Positions 40,580 through 52,600 of a DNA stretch of 64,000 nucleotides are shown here, one piece after another. Positions within the stretch are counted from its first letter, which is position 1. Each line of letters starts with the position of its first letter. Source of the DNA: Jaminaea rosea (lineage: Eukaryota; Basidiomycota; Exobasidiomycetes; Microstromatales); the NCBI RefSeq assembly GCF_003144245.1, contig NW_020289975.1:1197496-1261495 (forward strand). The letters run 5' to 3'. A program made the position numbers and the translations under genes. The notes under the pieces are model-generated. The model was given only the letters and a program-made list of their open reading frames with translations, was not told where the DNA came from and did no database searches.

Positions 40580-43403
40580 ATGAGCGTACACGCAAATTCG
40601 ACCGCCGCGTCCACCCCGCGAGGCAAACAGATGACGACCAGCAACGGCTTCTCGCAAGGTGGTGGTGGTGGCGGAGGCAGGAATCGTGGCCAGGACATCA
40701 GCCATGTGAGTGCTACGCAAGTCTTTCATGCGACGCTGAGATGCAGTAGCCTAACCTCTTTGTCGCCCGCCCTCTCAGTTACTCTCCTTCACGCTGCCAC
40801 CCCGAGCTCGCCCCCCGGCGCCCGTTAGTCGTCGATCTCGTCGCAGCGGCCCCTCGCAGCCATTCAACAAAGAGCGCTACGTCGCAGCCCAGTATCGCTT
40901 TCTTGTCAAGCCGACGGGCGACTACACGGCCTACTTCGCAGACGCCGACATCTACCTCAACTGGGGCGACATCCTCTCCGTCCTCATCCCAACTTCGTCA
41001 GCCCTTTCAGGGGCATCAACTTCTTCCCTCACAGCAGCCTCTCAACCATCACTCGAGTCGCATGAGGGAGCTGCTTGTCCCATCTGCTTGAGCCCGCCGA
41101 CAGCGCCGAGGATGACCAAGTGCGGTCACGTCTATTGCTACCCTTGCATCCTCCAATACTTGTCAACGACTGACGGGCCGTCAAACATGGGCCCGTTGCC
41201 CATTCCTGGAGCGGCACCGGCTGCGCAGCTACCAGCGGGCACTCCATTGTCTGGCCCCACCAATCGGATGTGGAAGCGATGTCCCATCTGCTGGGACGCA
41301 GTGTATGCACGAGACCTCAAGGCAGTCAAGTGGTGGGATCCAAAGGCAGTCGCTCTCGACAGGCAAGGCGATGATACCTCGCCCGAGGCTGAGCCCTCTG
41401 TCGCGCCCACCGAGTGGCTCAGAATGCGTCTCATTGAACGTCCGCAAATCACCACATTGGCATTGCCTCAGTCATCTACCTGGCCCACGTCCTCGACATC
41501 TCCCTCGGATCAGCCCTTGATCGCCCAGCACCAAGCACCCTGGCACTTCCAACCCGACGTGATGACCTTCTCCAAGTTCATGCTTGCCACGCCTGACCTC
41601 CTGCTCGGCTCACTCACGCAAGACGTAGATGAGCTGGCTGCCGAGAAGTCGCTACTCAAGTCAATGGGAGCCGGCGGGCCAGGCACAGGGGACAACAGCT
41701 TGGCATACGTCGACCTCGCAGAGAGGAAAGTGCGCGAGCAGATGGGCAAGGTGCTCAATGAGCTCGACACGCCAGTAGTGCGAAGCACAATTGGCCAGGC
41801 CAAGAACGACCTCAAGGAGCACGACGAGGCGGAGCAGGGTAGGAGGTTGAGGGAGGGAGAGAATCTCAGTCGTCGTCAGAGGCGGCAGGCTGAGAAGCAA
41901 CAGGCGGCGGCGGCGGCGGCGCAAGACGATGGGAAGGATCAGGCGGGAGACCAGGGCGACGGCGCTGCAGACAAGGATGAGACCGAGTCAGAGAAGCCAA
42001 CAGAGTCAGCCGTCGGAGCTGAAGACTTTCTTGCGCTACGTGCCTCAAGTCAAGGAGGCTCCTACGGCAGTAGGGCTCGTCAAGAGTCGCAAGCAGATGT
42101 CGCTACTACAGGAAGCGCCCCTGCGAGCTCCTCGGCAGACGAGAGCGCTACTCCTCCGCCGCCTGTTACCAAAGGCCCAGCCCGCTCGCGTCGCAACCTC
42201 AATCCTCCGAACCCTTCTCCCTCGTCCTTCTTTTTCTACCAAGCCTCCTCAGGTCAGAACATCTTCATGCACCCACTAGACATCAAGATTCTCCACTCTC
42301 AGTTCGGCAGCTACGCTCGTTTCCCGCGCGATATAGCTGTCAAGGTGCAGAGCGCAGAGGAGGGCAGTATGAATGAAGAGCTGCGCAAGAGGTGCAGGTA
42401 TTTGACGCATCTGCCGAGAGGCACGGATGTCGTATTTATTGAGATTGATTGGGAGGTCATGGCTGCGGCCAAGGAGGGTGGCCCGCCTCCGTTGGTCAGC
42501 AAAGCGACTCTCAAGCCGTACGAGCAGGTGCTGCGTGCACGCCGCAACAAGCGACGCGATAAGGAGCGAAGGGAGGATAGAGCGAAGCTCAAGGCCGAGG
42601 AAGCAGAGGCGGCTAGGCGACCGCCGATCACCACCACAACTGGCTCTGGCGGTGCGCAAGCAATGCCCATGGGCTCGGGGCGGCGCTCTCGGGACAGTCA
42701 TCCTGACCTTCAGCTCTCTCAAAGCTACGGCAGCAGCGTCGGCGGAGGAGGGGACAGTGCCTTCTCGAACATGTCTGGCCACTCGGCAGGCGCAGCCGGT
42801 ACATCACCCACCTTCATGGAGGCCGCAATGTGGGGCGCAGAGCGTCACTTCCCCGTTCACCCTGGTGCCTCGGCTGATCATGGCTCGGGGGAGGAAGACT
42901 TCCCTGCTGTCGCGCCCTCCTCCAACTTTCCCTCTGGCCCCTCCCCACCCCTCGCCCCTTCCACGCGCACTGTCTGGGGCACTCCCGCAGCAGCTCGTCC
43001 TTCCTTTGCCTCGACGTTGCACGCCTCTTCGCGTGGGCAGCAGGGAGGAGGATGGGATGAGGACGTGGATGATGCCTGGCTGGAGCTGGAGGAAGGATTC
43101 GTGCTTGGAACGAATAACTCCAAGCAGGTGAGACAGGGTAGGGGACTCAACACGCAGCAGCAGGGTCAAAGGCGCAACTGCAACGCTAATGGAGGAGAGA
43201 GGACACCGCAGGGGGAGAAGCCGAGCTTTGCACAACGGACCTCCTCTCAACCGCAGAGCCAACAGGGTACGCCCGCAGACAAGAAGGAGGAAGGTGGCGA
43301 CTCCGCTGCCGCTAAGCCCCCTGCTGAGCAGCCACCGGCAAAGGGCAAGAAGCAGCGCAAGGCGAAGCTTGTGCTCACTGGTGGAGGAAGGGGGATGGCT
43401 TGA
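40580..43403 (+). CDS. RNF10/MAG2-like RING-finger E3 ubiquitin ligase
   Basis: Exons 40580..40705 and 40779..43403, joined in phase 0 (73-bp intron with a CTAAC branch site), encode 916 aa. After a Gly-rich N-terminus, LLSFTLPPR and KERYVAAQYRFLVKPTGDYT / DADIYLNWGDILSVLI (72-112) reproduce the conserved block N-terminal to the RING in RNF10-type proteins. The RING is C142-x2-C145-x11-C157-x-H159-x2-C162-x2-C165 and then, after a 44-aa Pro/Gly-rich insertion, C210-P-I-C213. Downstream FIEIDWEVM and a repeated basic Lys/Arg-Glu coiled region precede a disordered, Ser-rich tail. Animal RNF10 ubiquitinates small-subunit ribosomal proteins during ribosome quality control, so a similar role is plausible. 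The first in-frame ATG is used as start. Confidence 0.85.
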
Positions 43404-43576
43404 GTGCTGACGCTACTTGAGCCAGATAGCATTGTGAAGTGACCCTTCCGTAGCCTGGGATTGACTTTTCTCGATTCGATTTGCTTTGTCCGCACAGCAT
43501 TACTGTATATCGTACACACAACACAGACACAATGACACATTCCTTTCCCCCTCCATCTCTACATTGCCATGCTCAG
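43404..43576. other. Convergent 3' spacer (RING gene / F-box gene)
   Basis: 173 bp between two convergent stop codons; presumably overlapping 3' UTRs. Nothing else seen. Confidence 0.4.
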
Positions 43577-45042
43577 CTACATCGCGAGCCCTGATTGGCA
43601 AGCACTACACCGCATAGCGCTGAGGAACAGCATCTCTTCGGTCTCTAGTGCCTCATCGAGGCGGAAGCGGCCAACGAAGACAACGTGAAGTGGCCTTGCC
43701 CTGGAGACAGAGGGAGTGACAGGCTGATCAGAGGGACACGGGGCTGGCCCTCCTCCGCTTCGAAGTAAGGAGCTCGGCCTATTGCCTTCCTCGTCATCTT
43801 CGCCACTGCTTTGAGGGTTGCTCTGCTCAGACGGCAGCGGCGGAGGCGCCTTCTCCGGTGGTGAAGCCTCTCCCTGCCTCGCTGCTGGAGCATTGAAGCA
43901 GAATGCACGGTAACCAGCGAAGAGGCCTTGCCCCTTGATGTGGCGCGCCTGCTCTTCTGTCGCTTTGGACCCCACGTTGACGACTACTTGCGTCTCTACG
44001 TACGCTGAAGGTGTCAAGGGGGAGGACGACGAGGACGCCGGCAGCACGGACGCTATGCGACCTGCTGAGTACTCGCCTTCATCTATGAGGTGCGTCTGGA
44101 TCTTGGCAGATTGTGAAGCAAGATGAGTAGCACCAGGATCGTTGAGCGTCTTCCATGAGTCTGCGAGGGTGCGGCATCGAGGTCGAATGTAAGCAGACCG
44201 TGACCGCAATAGATATGCAGCGCACTCTGGCCCACGTCACCTTCATCAAATCTCTCCGTCTTGACAATCAGCTCCACACCCGCAAAGGCCGGCTCAGTCC
44301 TCAGCATTTGCACGAGAGACTGTCCACTGATCCCGCTCCAGCTGACAGCGCAGAGCGTCTTAAGCAATCGAGGCTCCTCCTCCTCTTCTGCTTCCCTCCT
44401 CACCTCACCCCCTGCAGAGCGAACCCAAGTAGGCTGCAGCCGCTCTTCAAGCGCGACTGGCAAGCGCATCGGTCTTCGTCTATCCGGGGCCTTGAGCGCG
44501 CCTTTTGGTGGTATTGCCCTTTCAGGAGGCAAGAGACCGAGGAAGGCGAGCACCCGGCGGAAGAGGCGGACCTCATACGCTGGACCTGTCGCGAGGAGAA
44601 CGCCAAGGGCCACCTCAAGCTTGTACGCTTTTGGTGCTAGGTTGGATGCCCCGTTCCAGCCTACAGCGACACCTCCTTCTTGGCCTTTGGCATGCGGTGG
44701 TGACTTGAGAGGCCGGAGTTGAGGCACGTCTGGGAGCTTGGGGAGTGGCCGAGGGTAGGAGGCATGGATGTTGCGGTTATGCTCCCCATCGTCGAGGTCT
44801 TCATCCGCATCATCATCTTGCTTGGCGAGGCCTAGCTCTTTCAGCGCTTCGCTCGCCTGCTGCCATTGTGCAAATGACAGGGAAGGGGGCAGACGCAGAG
44901 GCCCGAGTTGATCGTGATATCGTAAACGCCGACAGACTTGGAGGCGAAAGATCAAGATCGAGGCCAATGGTAACGAGTCACAGATGGTCAGCAGCAGCTC
45001 CGGCGGAAGCTTGAGTAGGCCTCCGTGAAGATTATCGTCCAT
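43577..45042 (-). CDS. F-box protein
   Basis: Exons 45042..44241 and 44160..43577 (80-bp intron, GTGACG...CGCAG, with CTTAC as likely branch site; phase 1) encode 461 aa. Residues 9-42 (LLKLPPELLLTICDSLPLAS then ILIFRLQVCRRLRY) are an F-box. The rest shows no repeats I can name; a central region is Arg/Pro-rich and the C-terminal third has a low-complexity Pro/Ser/Glu segment before VVFVGRFRLDEALETEEM. The two open frames overlap over about 120 bp, so an intron is needed; I chose the donor giving normal intron length. Probably an SCF substrate adaptor. It is divergent from another F-box gene 306 bp away. Confidence 0.7.
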
Positions 45043-45348
45043 CGACGAGGCTGCCTTTGCCGCGTCCTTGCGTCCTTGCTTGTTTGCCTTGAGGATTGCT
45101 CGACGTGTTGGTTCGAGTGTTGATCCGTCGACTGGCCTCAGCCAGGGTCCAAGACGCTCAACGGAGCGGCAGTCCGTCTTGGGAGCCTGTGGAGGCAGCC
45201 GTCCAACGTCGAGATTCGTTTGCAGCCGCCAACGACATCAGCCCCGAGCTCAAACGCCCTTGTGTGAGAGCTCCGACTATCCCCATTGTCCCGCACTCCT
45301 CATACCGATCAAGGCTATTACCACATCTGTGGCAACAAGTGGCCCGCC
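45043..45348. promoter_or_regulatory. Divergent promoter between two F-box genes
   Basis: 306 bp between opposing start codons of two F-box genes, likely a shared bidirectional promoter. The right-hand ATG has an excellent context (gcccgccATGG). A few words such as ggttcgag occur near 45110 but do not form a tRNA. Confidence 0.45.
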
Positions 45349-48300
45349 ATGGGCGAACCAAAAGTGGATTTCCTCGTCTCTCTGCCGCCCGAGATCGTCC
45401 TGAGGATCGTCAAGCTGTCCGACTTAACATCGATTGCTCGCCTTGAACAGGTAAACAAAGCCTGGAACAGCTTCGTCAAGGAGCATCACGGTCCAATATG
45501 GGCCTCAGCTGCCAGCGTTCTGGGAGGCAGGACGGGAGATGTTATTCAAGAGCGCAATAGCGTGCCGCCTACTTACGAGGAGGGCGACCTGCAGCGAGTA
45601 CTAGCAGCAAAGTGGAGCCCAGAACCAGCAACTTGGCAAGGCGTCGAAACTTGGAAGGAATATTGCAAACGAAAGATGCAGCTACTCCGGAATATGGACA
45701 GTCAGCTGCCCAAGCTGTCGGACCGCATCCTGAACACGGGCGTCGTAACGACGTGGCGCCTACGACCCGACTACGAGGCTCGCACTGTCGTGTGCACAGC
45801 ACATCAAGGCGGTCTCTGGGTCTACGACATGGATACTGGAAAGCTTCTCTGGAATTTGTCTGAATCTCAAGTCGGCCCTCATGCCCACCTTGAGCACTCC
45901 AAGGGGACTCTCGCCTTCAATCCGGGAATGGACGACACCATCGAGATCTGGCGACGAGCAGATCTAGCCGCAGCAGAAGGCAATCAGGGCAGCTTGTCCA
46001 CCTCAACTCCCTGCGAGACGCCTCAACGCGGCGCATACGTACGAGTCGGTCGTCTACCCCACTCCAACTTCCTCAGAGGATGGCACCTCCTCTACCCCAC
46101 CCTCTGCGTCGTATCCAACCAGGGCAAAGCCTGGATTTACGACGTCTCCACCTCGCCGCCTGAGCTACAGCGCACAATCACGATCCCAGAAGGGGCGCGT
46201 GGTCATCTCGAGCAGAACGAGGAAGTAGTCATGTACTGCATGAAGCACGGCGGGTACGACTTCTACGAGAAGAAGACGGGCAGGTACATGGGGAAGCTTC
46301 ATGGTGAGCTATGGGCGGAAGAGACTACGCCGAATTACTACCATATCCCTCTGCCTGAGCCGGCGGATTCGGCTGTCATCAGCTCGCGAGGGCAGGATGG
46401 CAGAGACGCTACGGTGCGACACTGCAACGTGACGCTCAGACCGGGCCTCGTAGAAGGGACGTCGATGCGTGCACCCAATACACCGCAAGAGGTTCGCGAC
46501 GAGGATCAAGGAGACTGGGGACGACCCAACACGGCTGAATGGGGTGCTGGGATGCTCTATGGCGACATCATGATCGGCGTGGCTCGTCAAGGCTGGGTCA
46601 TGATCTGCTCCGACTGGCCGAAGGTACTCAAGAACCCACAAGCAGCTCAAGACTGCGTTGCATTCATTGCGACCAATCCGCCGGATGAGCATGATCGAAC
46701 GGTGAGTGTGCGCAGCCACGACTTGTTTTGCTTTCTTCATTGCCTGGTATTCGTGACTTTGCTCAAAACGGTGCTGCAGACTGTGAAGAGTAACATAGAT
46801 GGCCCTATTGAGTTCAGTGAGCGGCTCCTCCCTTGGCGCTGCCGCCCATCGACGAGGCCTCGCCATCGTGCGTTGAGCCAGTACGGCTGGGCATCTCAAA
46901 CCCACTCGATCCAGCAGCGGCGCCAGCGGGAGCGAGGCTCTTCCTGCTCTCCCCCGCGATGCTTCCACCGCCACCGCTTGCTTGCCTCGAGCGGCGCGAC
47001 TTGGAGACCAAGCCGCCAAAGAAGAGCCACGCAGCGAGCAGCACAGCGGCTATGGCCAGGGTGACCATCGACCCAATGACGCCAGCGACGACGGGCGAGA
47101 CGTGGTGTCGTCCCATCGTCGAGGTGTCTGGCGCGTATGATCGTTCGCCCCCACCCGTCCCGTTGAGTTGCGCAAGCGTGGCGCATCCGCGCGTCTCACT
47201 ATTGGAGCACTTGTTGCACCACTTGCTGAGCGAGTCGAGCGAGTAGGGCTGCATCTTGCTCTCGAAATCGGCGATTGGCATCGAGGTGGACGAGGAGCCA
47301 AAGAGAGGGTAGGCCTCGAACGCGCCCGAGCTCCCATTGCGGAAACGCATCGTGACCGTAGCGTCGTCTCGGATTTCGAAAATGAGGGTCGAGGCGTAGT
47401 CTACCACGCTGGTGGAGAGGGGGCTGGGAAGCTTCATCATGTTGAAGAGGCCAAGGAAGGGCTTATATGATGCGGCGAGGTATTGGATCTTGAGGCCCGT
47501 GGTCGTGTTGCGGATGTCATCGAAACCGCCCAACAGAGGGGGCAGGATGGATTGCCCCGCGATGTTGGCGATGTCAGACGGATCTGCGCCATTGCCGAAA
47601 GCGCCAGCCTCGTGGTAGTCAGCCCAGTATCGCGCCTGAGCCAGATGGGGAAGGATCTGTGGGGCAAGAGTGGCGTTGTGGATGCTCTGGACGTTGAGGT
47701 AGTCGAAGATGTTCCAGGCGTTCTCGAGTTTCAAAGGACGGTTGCCCAGGATATTGGAGATGCTTTGATAGAAGGGGTTTGCAATCGCCGCCTTGGCCTT
47801 GAAGTCGGCGCTGTCGTACCAGTCCTGCAGGTAGTCGCTCCAGGCGTCGCAGTCGGTCCATCCCTCCATCCACACATCTTGGTCAGGCTCGATCGTCTCG
47901 ATGGGAATCAGCTGAGCGCGATCCCAAGATACGGTCGAGCCGTCGGCGAGAGTGATGGTGTCGTTGTAGGGTGGATAGAGGCCCTGCAGGAGGGCATTGG
48001 CGCTTTCGATGATTACGCCTCCCTCACCGCCCGCGTCGGCCATGACGTTGAGCTGCGTAGTCTCGGACTGCGTCGCATTGATGCCTTGGATACTGTCGGT
48101 GGCATTGACGAGGTAGAGATTGCGGAGATCGACGCCATTGTTGTATTCTTGCACGTAGCCAGCGACGGTCAAGTTGGTTTGGATTGCAGAGTACGTCTTG
48201 GGGTTCTGGTAGAAACCTGGGTATCGAGAGTGGGAAGAGTGAGTCAGAGACACTAGACTGCCTCATCTCGTCCGCTTCTTCTTACCTTGGCGATCACCAT

Positions 48301-49287
48301 GGCGAGTGAGGACGACGATCCCTTGCAGAGCAGCCATGACTGGTGATTGGCGCCGATGGTGGTGGGAGGGATTCAAGATGCTTTGCAAGGCTGGACCGGT
48401 CTCGAGCTTCTTCCCTTTGGAGGAAGGGAAAGTGAAATCGATGGTGCATGATGCACTGGGCGCCGCGGCAGTCTAGTCTATGCATCCTTCGGCGGCCCGG
48501 CCTCTGCACATGTGAGCCGGCGCTTAATCTCGATAGCGGATCGAGCAAGATAACGACCGCGGGGGCAGCGGCCAGCAGGATCTGATGGTCGTACGCGCCG
48601 TGAGGCGGTGACAATGGCGGCAAACGGGAGATCATCATGATACCACGAAGCAAGGACTGATCGCTCTCTTCGGCGCTCGCAGTGGGATCTGGGTGGCTGG
48701 CTTACCATCGGCGGCCCTGCGTCGTCGCCCCGTGCTTGCTTTGAAATTGGGTGAGTGCCGTCTGAGGGATCGTCAAGCATGCGCAAAAGAGAGCTGTCAG
48801 AGCTCACTCATCGACATCATGCATTCATCCCGTCATTCATAGCGACCGCATCTACGTCTTTCCTCTGCCAGAGCCCGGAAAGCTGCCTCGCACAGACGAC
48901 CACCAACTCCCCATCCACGCCATCCCAAGCTCTTCGGATGTTCAGCTACCGGTGCCAGTCTCCTTCATGCAGATGGGCGAAGACCACCTCCTCGCGACGT
49001 ACGCAAGTGTTCAGCTCACACCGCTCGACCAAGCACCACTCGGTGGAGCGGCCCTCGATGGCGCCCCATTGCCTCGTCTCACCGTCACCAAGTGCCCACG
49101 CTTCATCACCTTTGCGCCTTGGATCGCCGCGGAGGTGGCGAGACGGCGAGAGGGAGACGAGAGCGCAAGATTGGGGCCTTCGACGGTCACGCTCACGCAG
49201 CTGGTTGGGGAGCAAGCTCGGCGGATCGCAGAGGCGGAGGCAGAGGCGGAGGAAGAGGGCGCGGGCGAGGGCGAGGATAGTGAGTAG
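45349..49287 (+). CDS. F-box protein with propeller-like body, split by a ~2-kb intron that contains another gene
   Basis: Exon 1 is 45349..46701 (451 codons, ATG in perfect context). The C-terminal coding exons are 48683..48750 and 48843..49287, linked by a 92-bp intron (GTGAGT...ATAG, phase 2). Joining 46701 to 48683 is in phase and gives 621 aa. Residues 8-46 are an F-box (FLVSLPPEIVLRIVKLSDLT). The body has propeller-like strands (GGLWVYDMDTGKLLW, KAWIYDVSTSPPELQ). The distal exons encode WDLGGWLTIGG and CFEIG-DRIYVFPLPEPG, which continue this fold as in related basidiomycete F-box proteins I remember. A further possible exon, 46780..46816 (TVKSNIDGPIEF), has good splice signals but does not join 48683 in frame. 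The minus-strand phosphatase gene (46814..48337) lies in the large intron. The substrate is unknown. Confidence 0.65.
46814..48337 (-). CDS. Histidine acid phosphatase-family membrane protein
   Basis: Exons 48337..48286 and 48216..46814 (69-bp intron GTAAGA...CCCAG, phase 1) encode 484 aa. The N-terminal exon carries the catalytic signature: VVLTRHGDR-Q (residues 9-18), matching RHGxR, whose His becomes phosphorylated in this superfamily. A second conserved block, NIFDYLNVQSIHNA, lies around 190, and ADAGGEGGVIIESANALLQG near 85 is typical of the basidiomycete members. Several N-x-S/T sites suggest a luminal or extracellular domain. A single C-terminal TM helix (VVAGVIGSMVTLAIAAVLLA) is followed by a 60-aa Gly/Ser-rich tail with Arg/Lys at the membrane face, giving type I-like topology. 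No classical N-terminal signal peptide is visible. The family includes phytases and acid phosphatases; the substrate is unknown. The whole gene is antisense within an F-box gene intron. Confidence 0.85.
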
Positions 49288-49622
49288 ATGAGCGAGTGAG
49301 GCATAAGAAAGGCGATCGAAGTTGCACATCTATCATCTGTTCATCTTCCCTGCTCATCAGCTTGCTTGCGATGTTATTAGACGCTCTCTTCGACGCTCGA
49401 TCGTTGTGAAGTTGACGGCTCTGCCCCGCCAGTGTTTGCAAGCAACAATCACTCCACCACTCCACGTGCCGGCTCCCGTTCCTTGGAACGCGTCCAGCTG
49501 CGTCGAAGGTGTCGCTGTGTTTGAACAACGGGCCTCCGCGCCGCGGGATTTGAGCTTTCTCAACACCACCCAATCACTCGCCTGATCATCAACCAACACG
49601 CAGCTCGCTATCAATCAGCGAC
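49288..49622. other. Spacer between the F-box gene and the FHA gene
   Basis: 335 bp between two plus-strand genes, holding a 3' UTR and the FHA gene promoter. Nothing else recognised. Confidence 0.4.
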
Positions 49623-52600
49623 ATGCTCAGCTCCTGGAGAAAAAGTCTCGGGTCCTGGTCACCTACAAAGAAGCCATTGGCGCTCGACGAGGACGTCGCA
49701 ACTGGCGGACATCAACAGCAGTTGGGAGATCAACACCATGATTCGCGGCTAGAGCCGTCGCTTTGGGGTCACCTTGACGTCGAAAACAGGCAGGGCAAAG
49801 TCACTGGAGGCTTGCCATTGACTGAGAGGGACTGCAATATTGGAAGGTGAGTACCGCTTGGGCTGCCTCGCAACGCAGCGCTGTGACCTCGCAGCTGATC
49901 ATCCTACTGCATTCACCCTCCCAGATCGTCAGACAATGACATCCGCCTCTGCGAGATCGGCGTATCACGGCATGCCTGCCGCGTCCATTTTGATCATCCA
50001 GGGCAGGCAAGGCTACTACTCCTCGGCTCCACAAAGGTCGTCGTCAACGACTGTCATATCCTCCCGCTTCCAGACTCGGACGAGCCAGTCTCTGTCCTAC
50101 TTTCTTCAGAGGACCTCGTCGTCATTCACAAGTACCGCTTCCGCTTCAGGTACGCAGAGCAGGCTTCAGGGAGCAGCAAGGGCCCCACGTTTGTCCCATC
50201 AAGTCCGGCGGATCAGCGAAGAGCGTCTGTTGCAGCGCTCACAACGCCGTCTGGCCAGAGGAGGAGAGTCAGGATGAGCTTAGTACGAGCCGCGACGATC
50301 GATACGCCCGAGAAGGCAGAGTCTGTAGCCAGAGATCTCGAGGATCTTGATGAAGAGGAGGGAGATCAGCCGCCGCCGCAGCTGCGCAAAGGCCCTGCAG
50401 CATTCTCATCTTCTCCTCACGATCAGGAGGATGGCGAGCAAGTTTTGGTCCTCGAAGATGATGGGAATGGAGAAGGCGAAGAGAAGGAAGCAAAAGAGCA
50501 TGCCATGGATGTCGATGTGGAGCCCACCCGCTATGCCGAGCCAGAGAAGCCGCCGTCGCCATCCAAGAAGGATCGTCGTCGCTCGAGCTTCCTGGGCCGT
50601 GCGTGGCCGTTTGGCTCGTCATCTCAGGAGGTCTACGCAGACGAGCGTCAGGCAACGCCGGCGAAAGAGGGCGAACCTAGCGAGGAGCCGAAGATGAATG
50701 ACGGCAACGCGAGTCAGTGGGACGACGAAGAAGAGGACGAGCAAGGCGTCGACAGCAATCAGAGCCCCTGGGGCACTCCTCGTCTACCCCACAGTCAGAG
50801 CTCCCCTGGCCGCCTTGTGGGCTCACCGTCCTTCTTGAATCACGGCAGAAGGAATCTCAGTTTGCGTACCAAGACGCTTCTCAAGCACAGCGCAGCTCTT
50901 GTGGAGCGACTTGAGAGTGAGGCAATGATGGAATCAACTCCGGCCTCGCCCAGCAAGGCCTCGCCGCTGCAAGAAGCGGTCACCTTACCGACACAGCCAG
51001 AGGAAGAGGATGAGAGCAGCGCGCCGAGCTCGGATCTTCAATCATCGCCTAGTGTAGCAGAAGACGGTGCTGCGGATGAGGACGACGAGGACGAGGTTGA
51101 GAAGAGCTTGAGCCTTGGTAGCTTGAGCCTAGATGAAGAGCCCGCGCCGCTTCCAGCAAGACAGCTGCAACCCTTGTCGCTTAAGGCGGACTTGCCAAGC
51201 TTCGTGGTCCAAGAGCGCTCCGTCAAGCGCCAGTCAATGCCCGTGGCAGCCAAGCGCAGGAGTTTGTTTGGGTTCCTGCCCATTCGCCCATCAAAAGAGG
51301 CAGAGGACGTCGTTGGTACGGTGTATCGAGCAACATCCGACGAGACAAGCCAACCGTCTTCCGACTCGATGCCCTCTACCCCTGCCGTTGCCTTTGAATC
51401 ACTCCGCGCACCCGCTCGAGAAGCCTTGCGATATCTCCTGTCCAACAAGACCAGGGCGCCTCCCACTCCGGTCGAGGCAGAGGCAGCTCCTGCCACGGCC
51501 GCTCCTCGCTATGGCATGCTGCGTGAGCTTATGCTTGGTCGCCCAGAGAATGTTGCGCTGCTGGATCAGACGAGGAAAACAACCAAGCGCGGCAGTCTCA
51601 TTCTCTCCTCTTCGGGCCAAGTCGCACCGCAATTACCCGCCGAGACGACGCCAGATGTTGTCTTCCTGCGTCAGATCTTCAAGCTCCCAAGATCAGAGAC
51701 AGACACGGATGTCCAATTGAAGAGCGTGCGCTTCACTTTCGATGAGTTCGCCTTCATGCTCGACGAGGATTCACAAGAGGAGGCAGACGACGAAGACCGA
51801 GAAGACTTTGCCGACTTCATTGTCTCCCCCGCCGCACGTCGCGCCCTCCTCCAGACAGCCTCAAGTTTCGCGCGCCTCTCGTCAGACGAAGCGGCCGTAC
51901 AGTCTGCGGCCTTCATCACGTCAATGCAAGAGGTCGAAGCTGCAGCCGCCGAGCAAGGAGACGTTGAGCCTCGTCGTCGTAAGACCAGACGTGGCTGCCG
52001 CGGCGGGAGGAGAAGGGGAAAGAGTTCGAGCTCGTTCGCTCAGTTGACTGGGCAGGATGGCTCGGACGTCACTGAGATGCCGGAGGTGGCCGAGGAGAGG
52101 ATTGAAGCTGATGGACAGGTGAAGGCGCCGGTTGAGACCACTGAGGAAAACATGGTGCAGCCCAAGGTCGAGCCAGTGTCCGCACTTCAGGAGGCTGAGC
52201 CGACGCAGGATGAGTCAATGCAGGTCGACGCAGACGCTGACGAGCAACAAGACGCTCCAATGGACATTCCCGCGCCGGCTTTCGCTGAGGATGAAGAGGC
52301 AGAGGTGCCATCGCCATTCGCGTCCTCGTCGCCACCCTCGACACCGAAGAGGCGAAGGACGCAGCTGCCAGAGGAAAGCTCGTCGCCTGCCAAGGCCATT
52401 GCCAGGGAAGAGGAGTCGAGCCTTCCTAGCCCGCTCAAGAGCAGTCGGAAGGTCAATCACGAGCAAGACGCGGGAGAGAAGAAACGATCGCCTACGAAGG
52501 CAGACGCCCAAACCGTCGAAGAGGAAGAGAAGCCAGCTCGCCCCGCGAGTCCCGTCAAGAGATCACCCGTCAAGGCGCTGAGAACACCTCGAACGCGCGC

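Noticed and set aside
44161-44198. A 38-bp intron in the minus-strand F-box gene (GTCTGC donor)
   Set aside because: It would also fix the frame, but it is shorter than a spliceosomal intron can normally be; the donor at 44240 gives an 80-bp intron with the same frame result.
45100-45140. ggttcgag word suggesting a tRNA T-loop
   Set aside because: No matching A-box or cloverleaf arms could be drawn around it.
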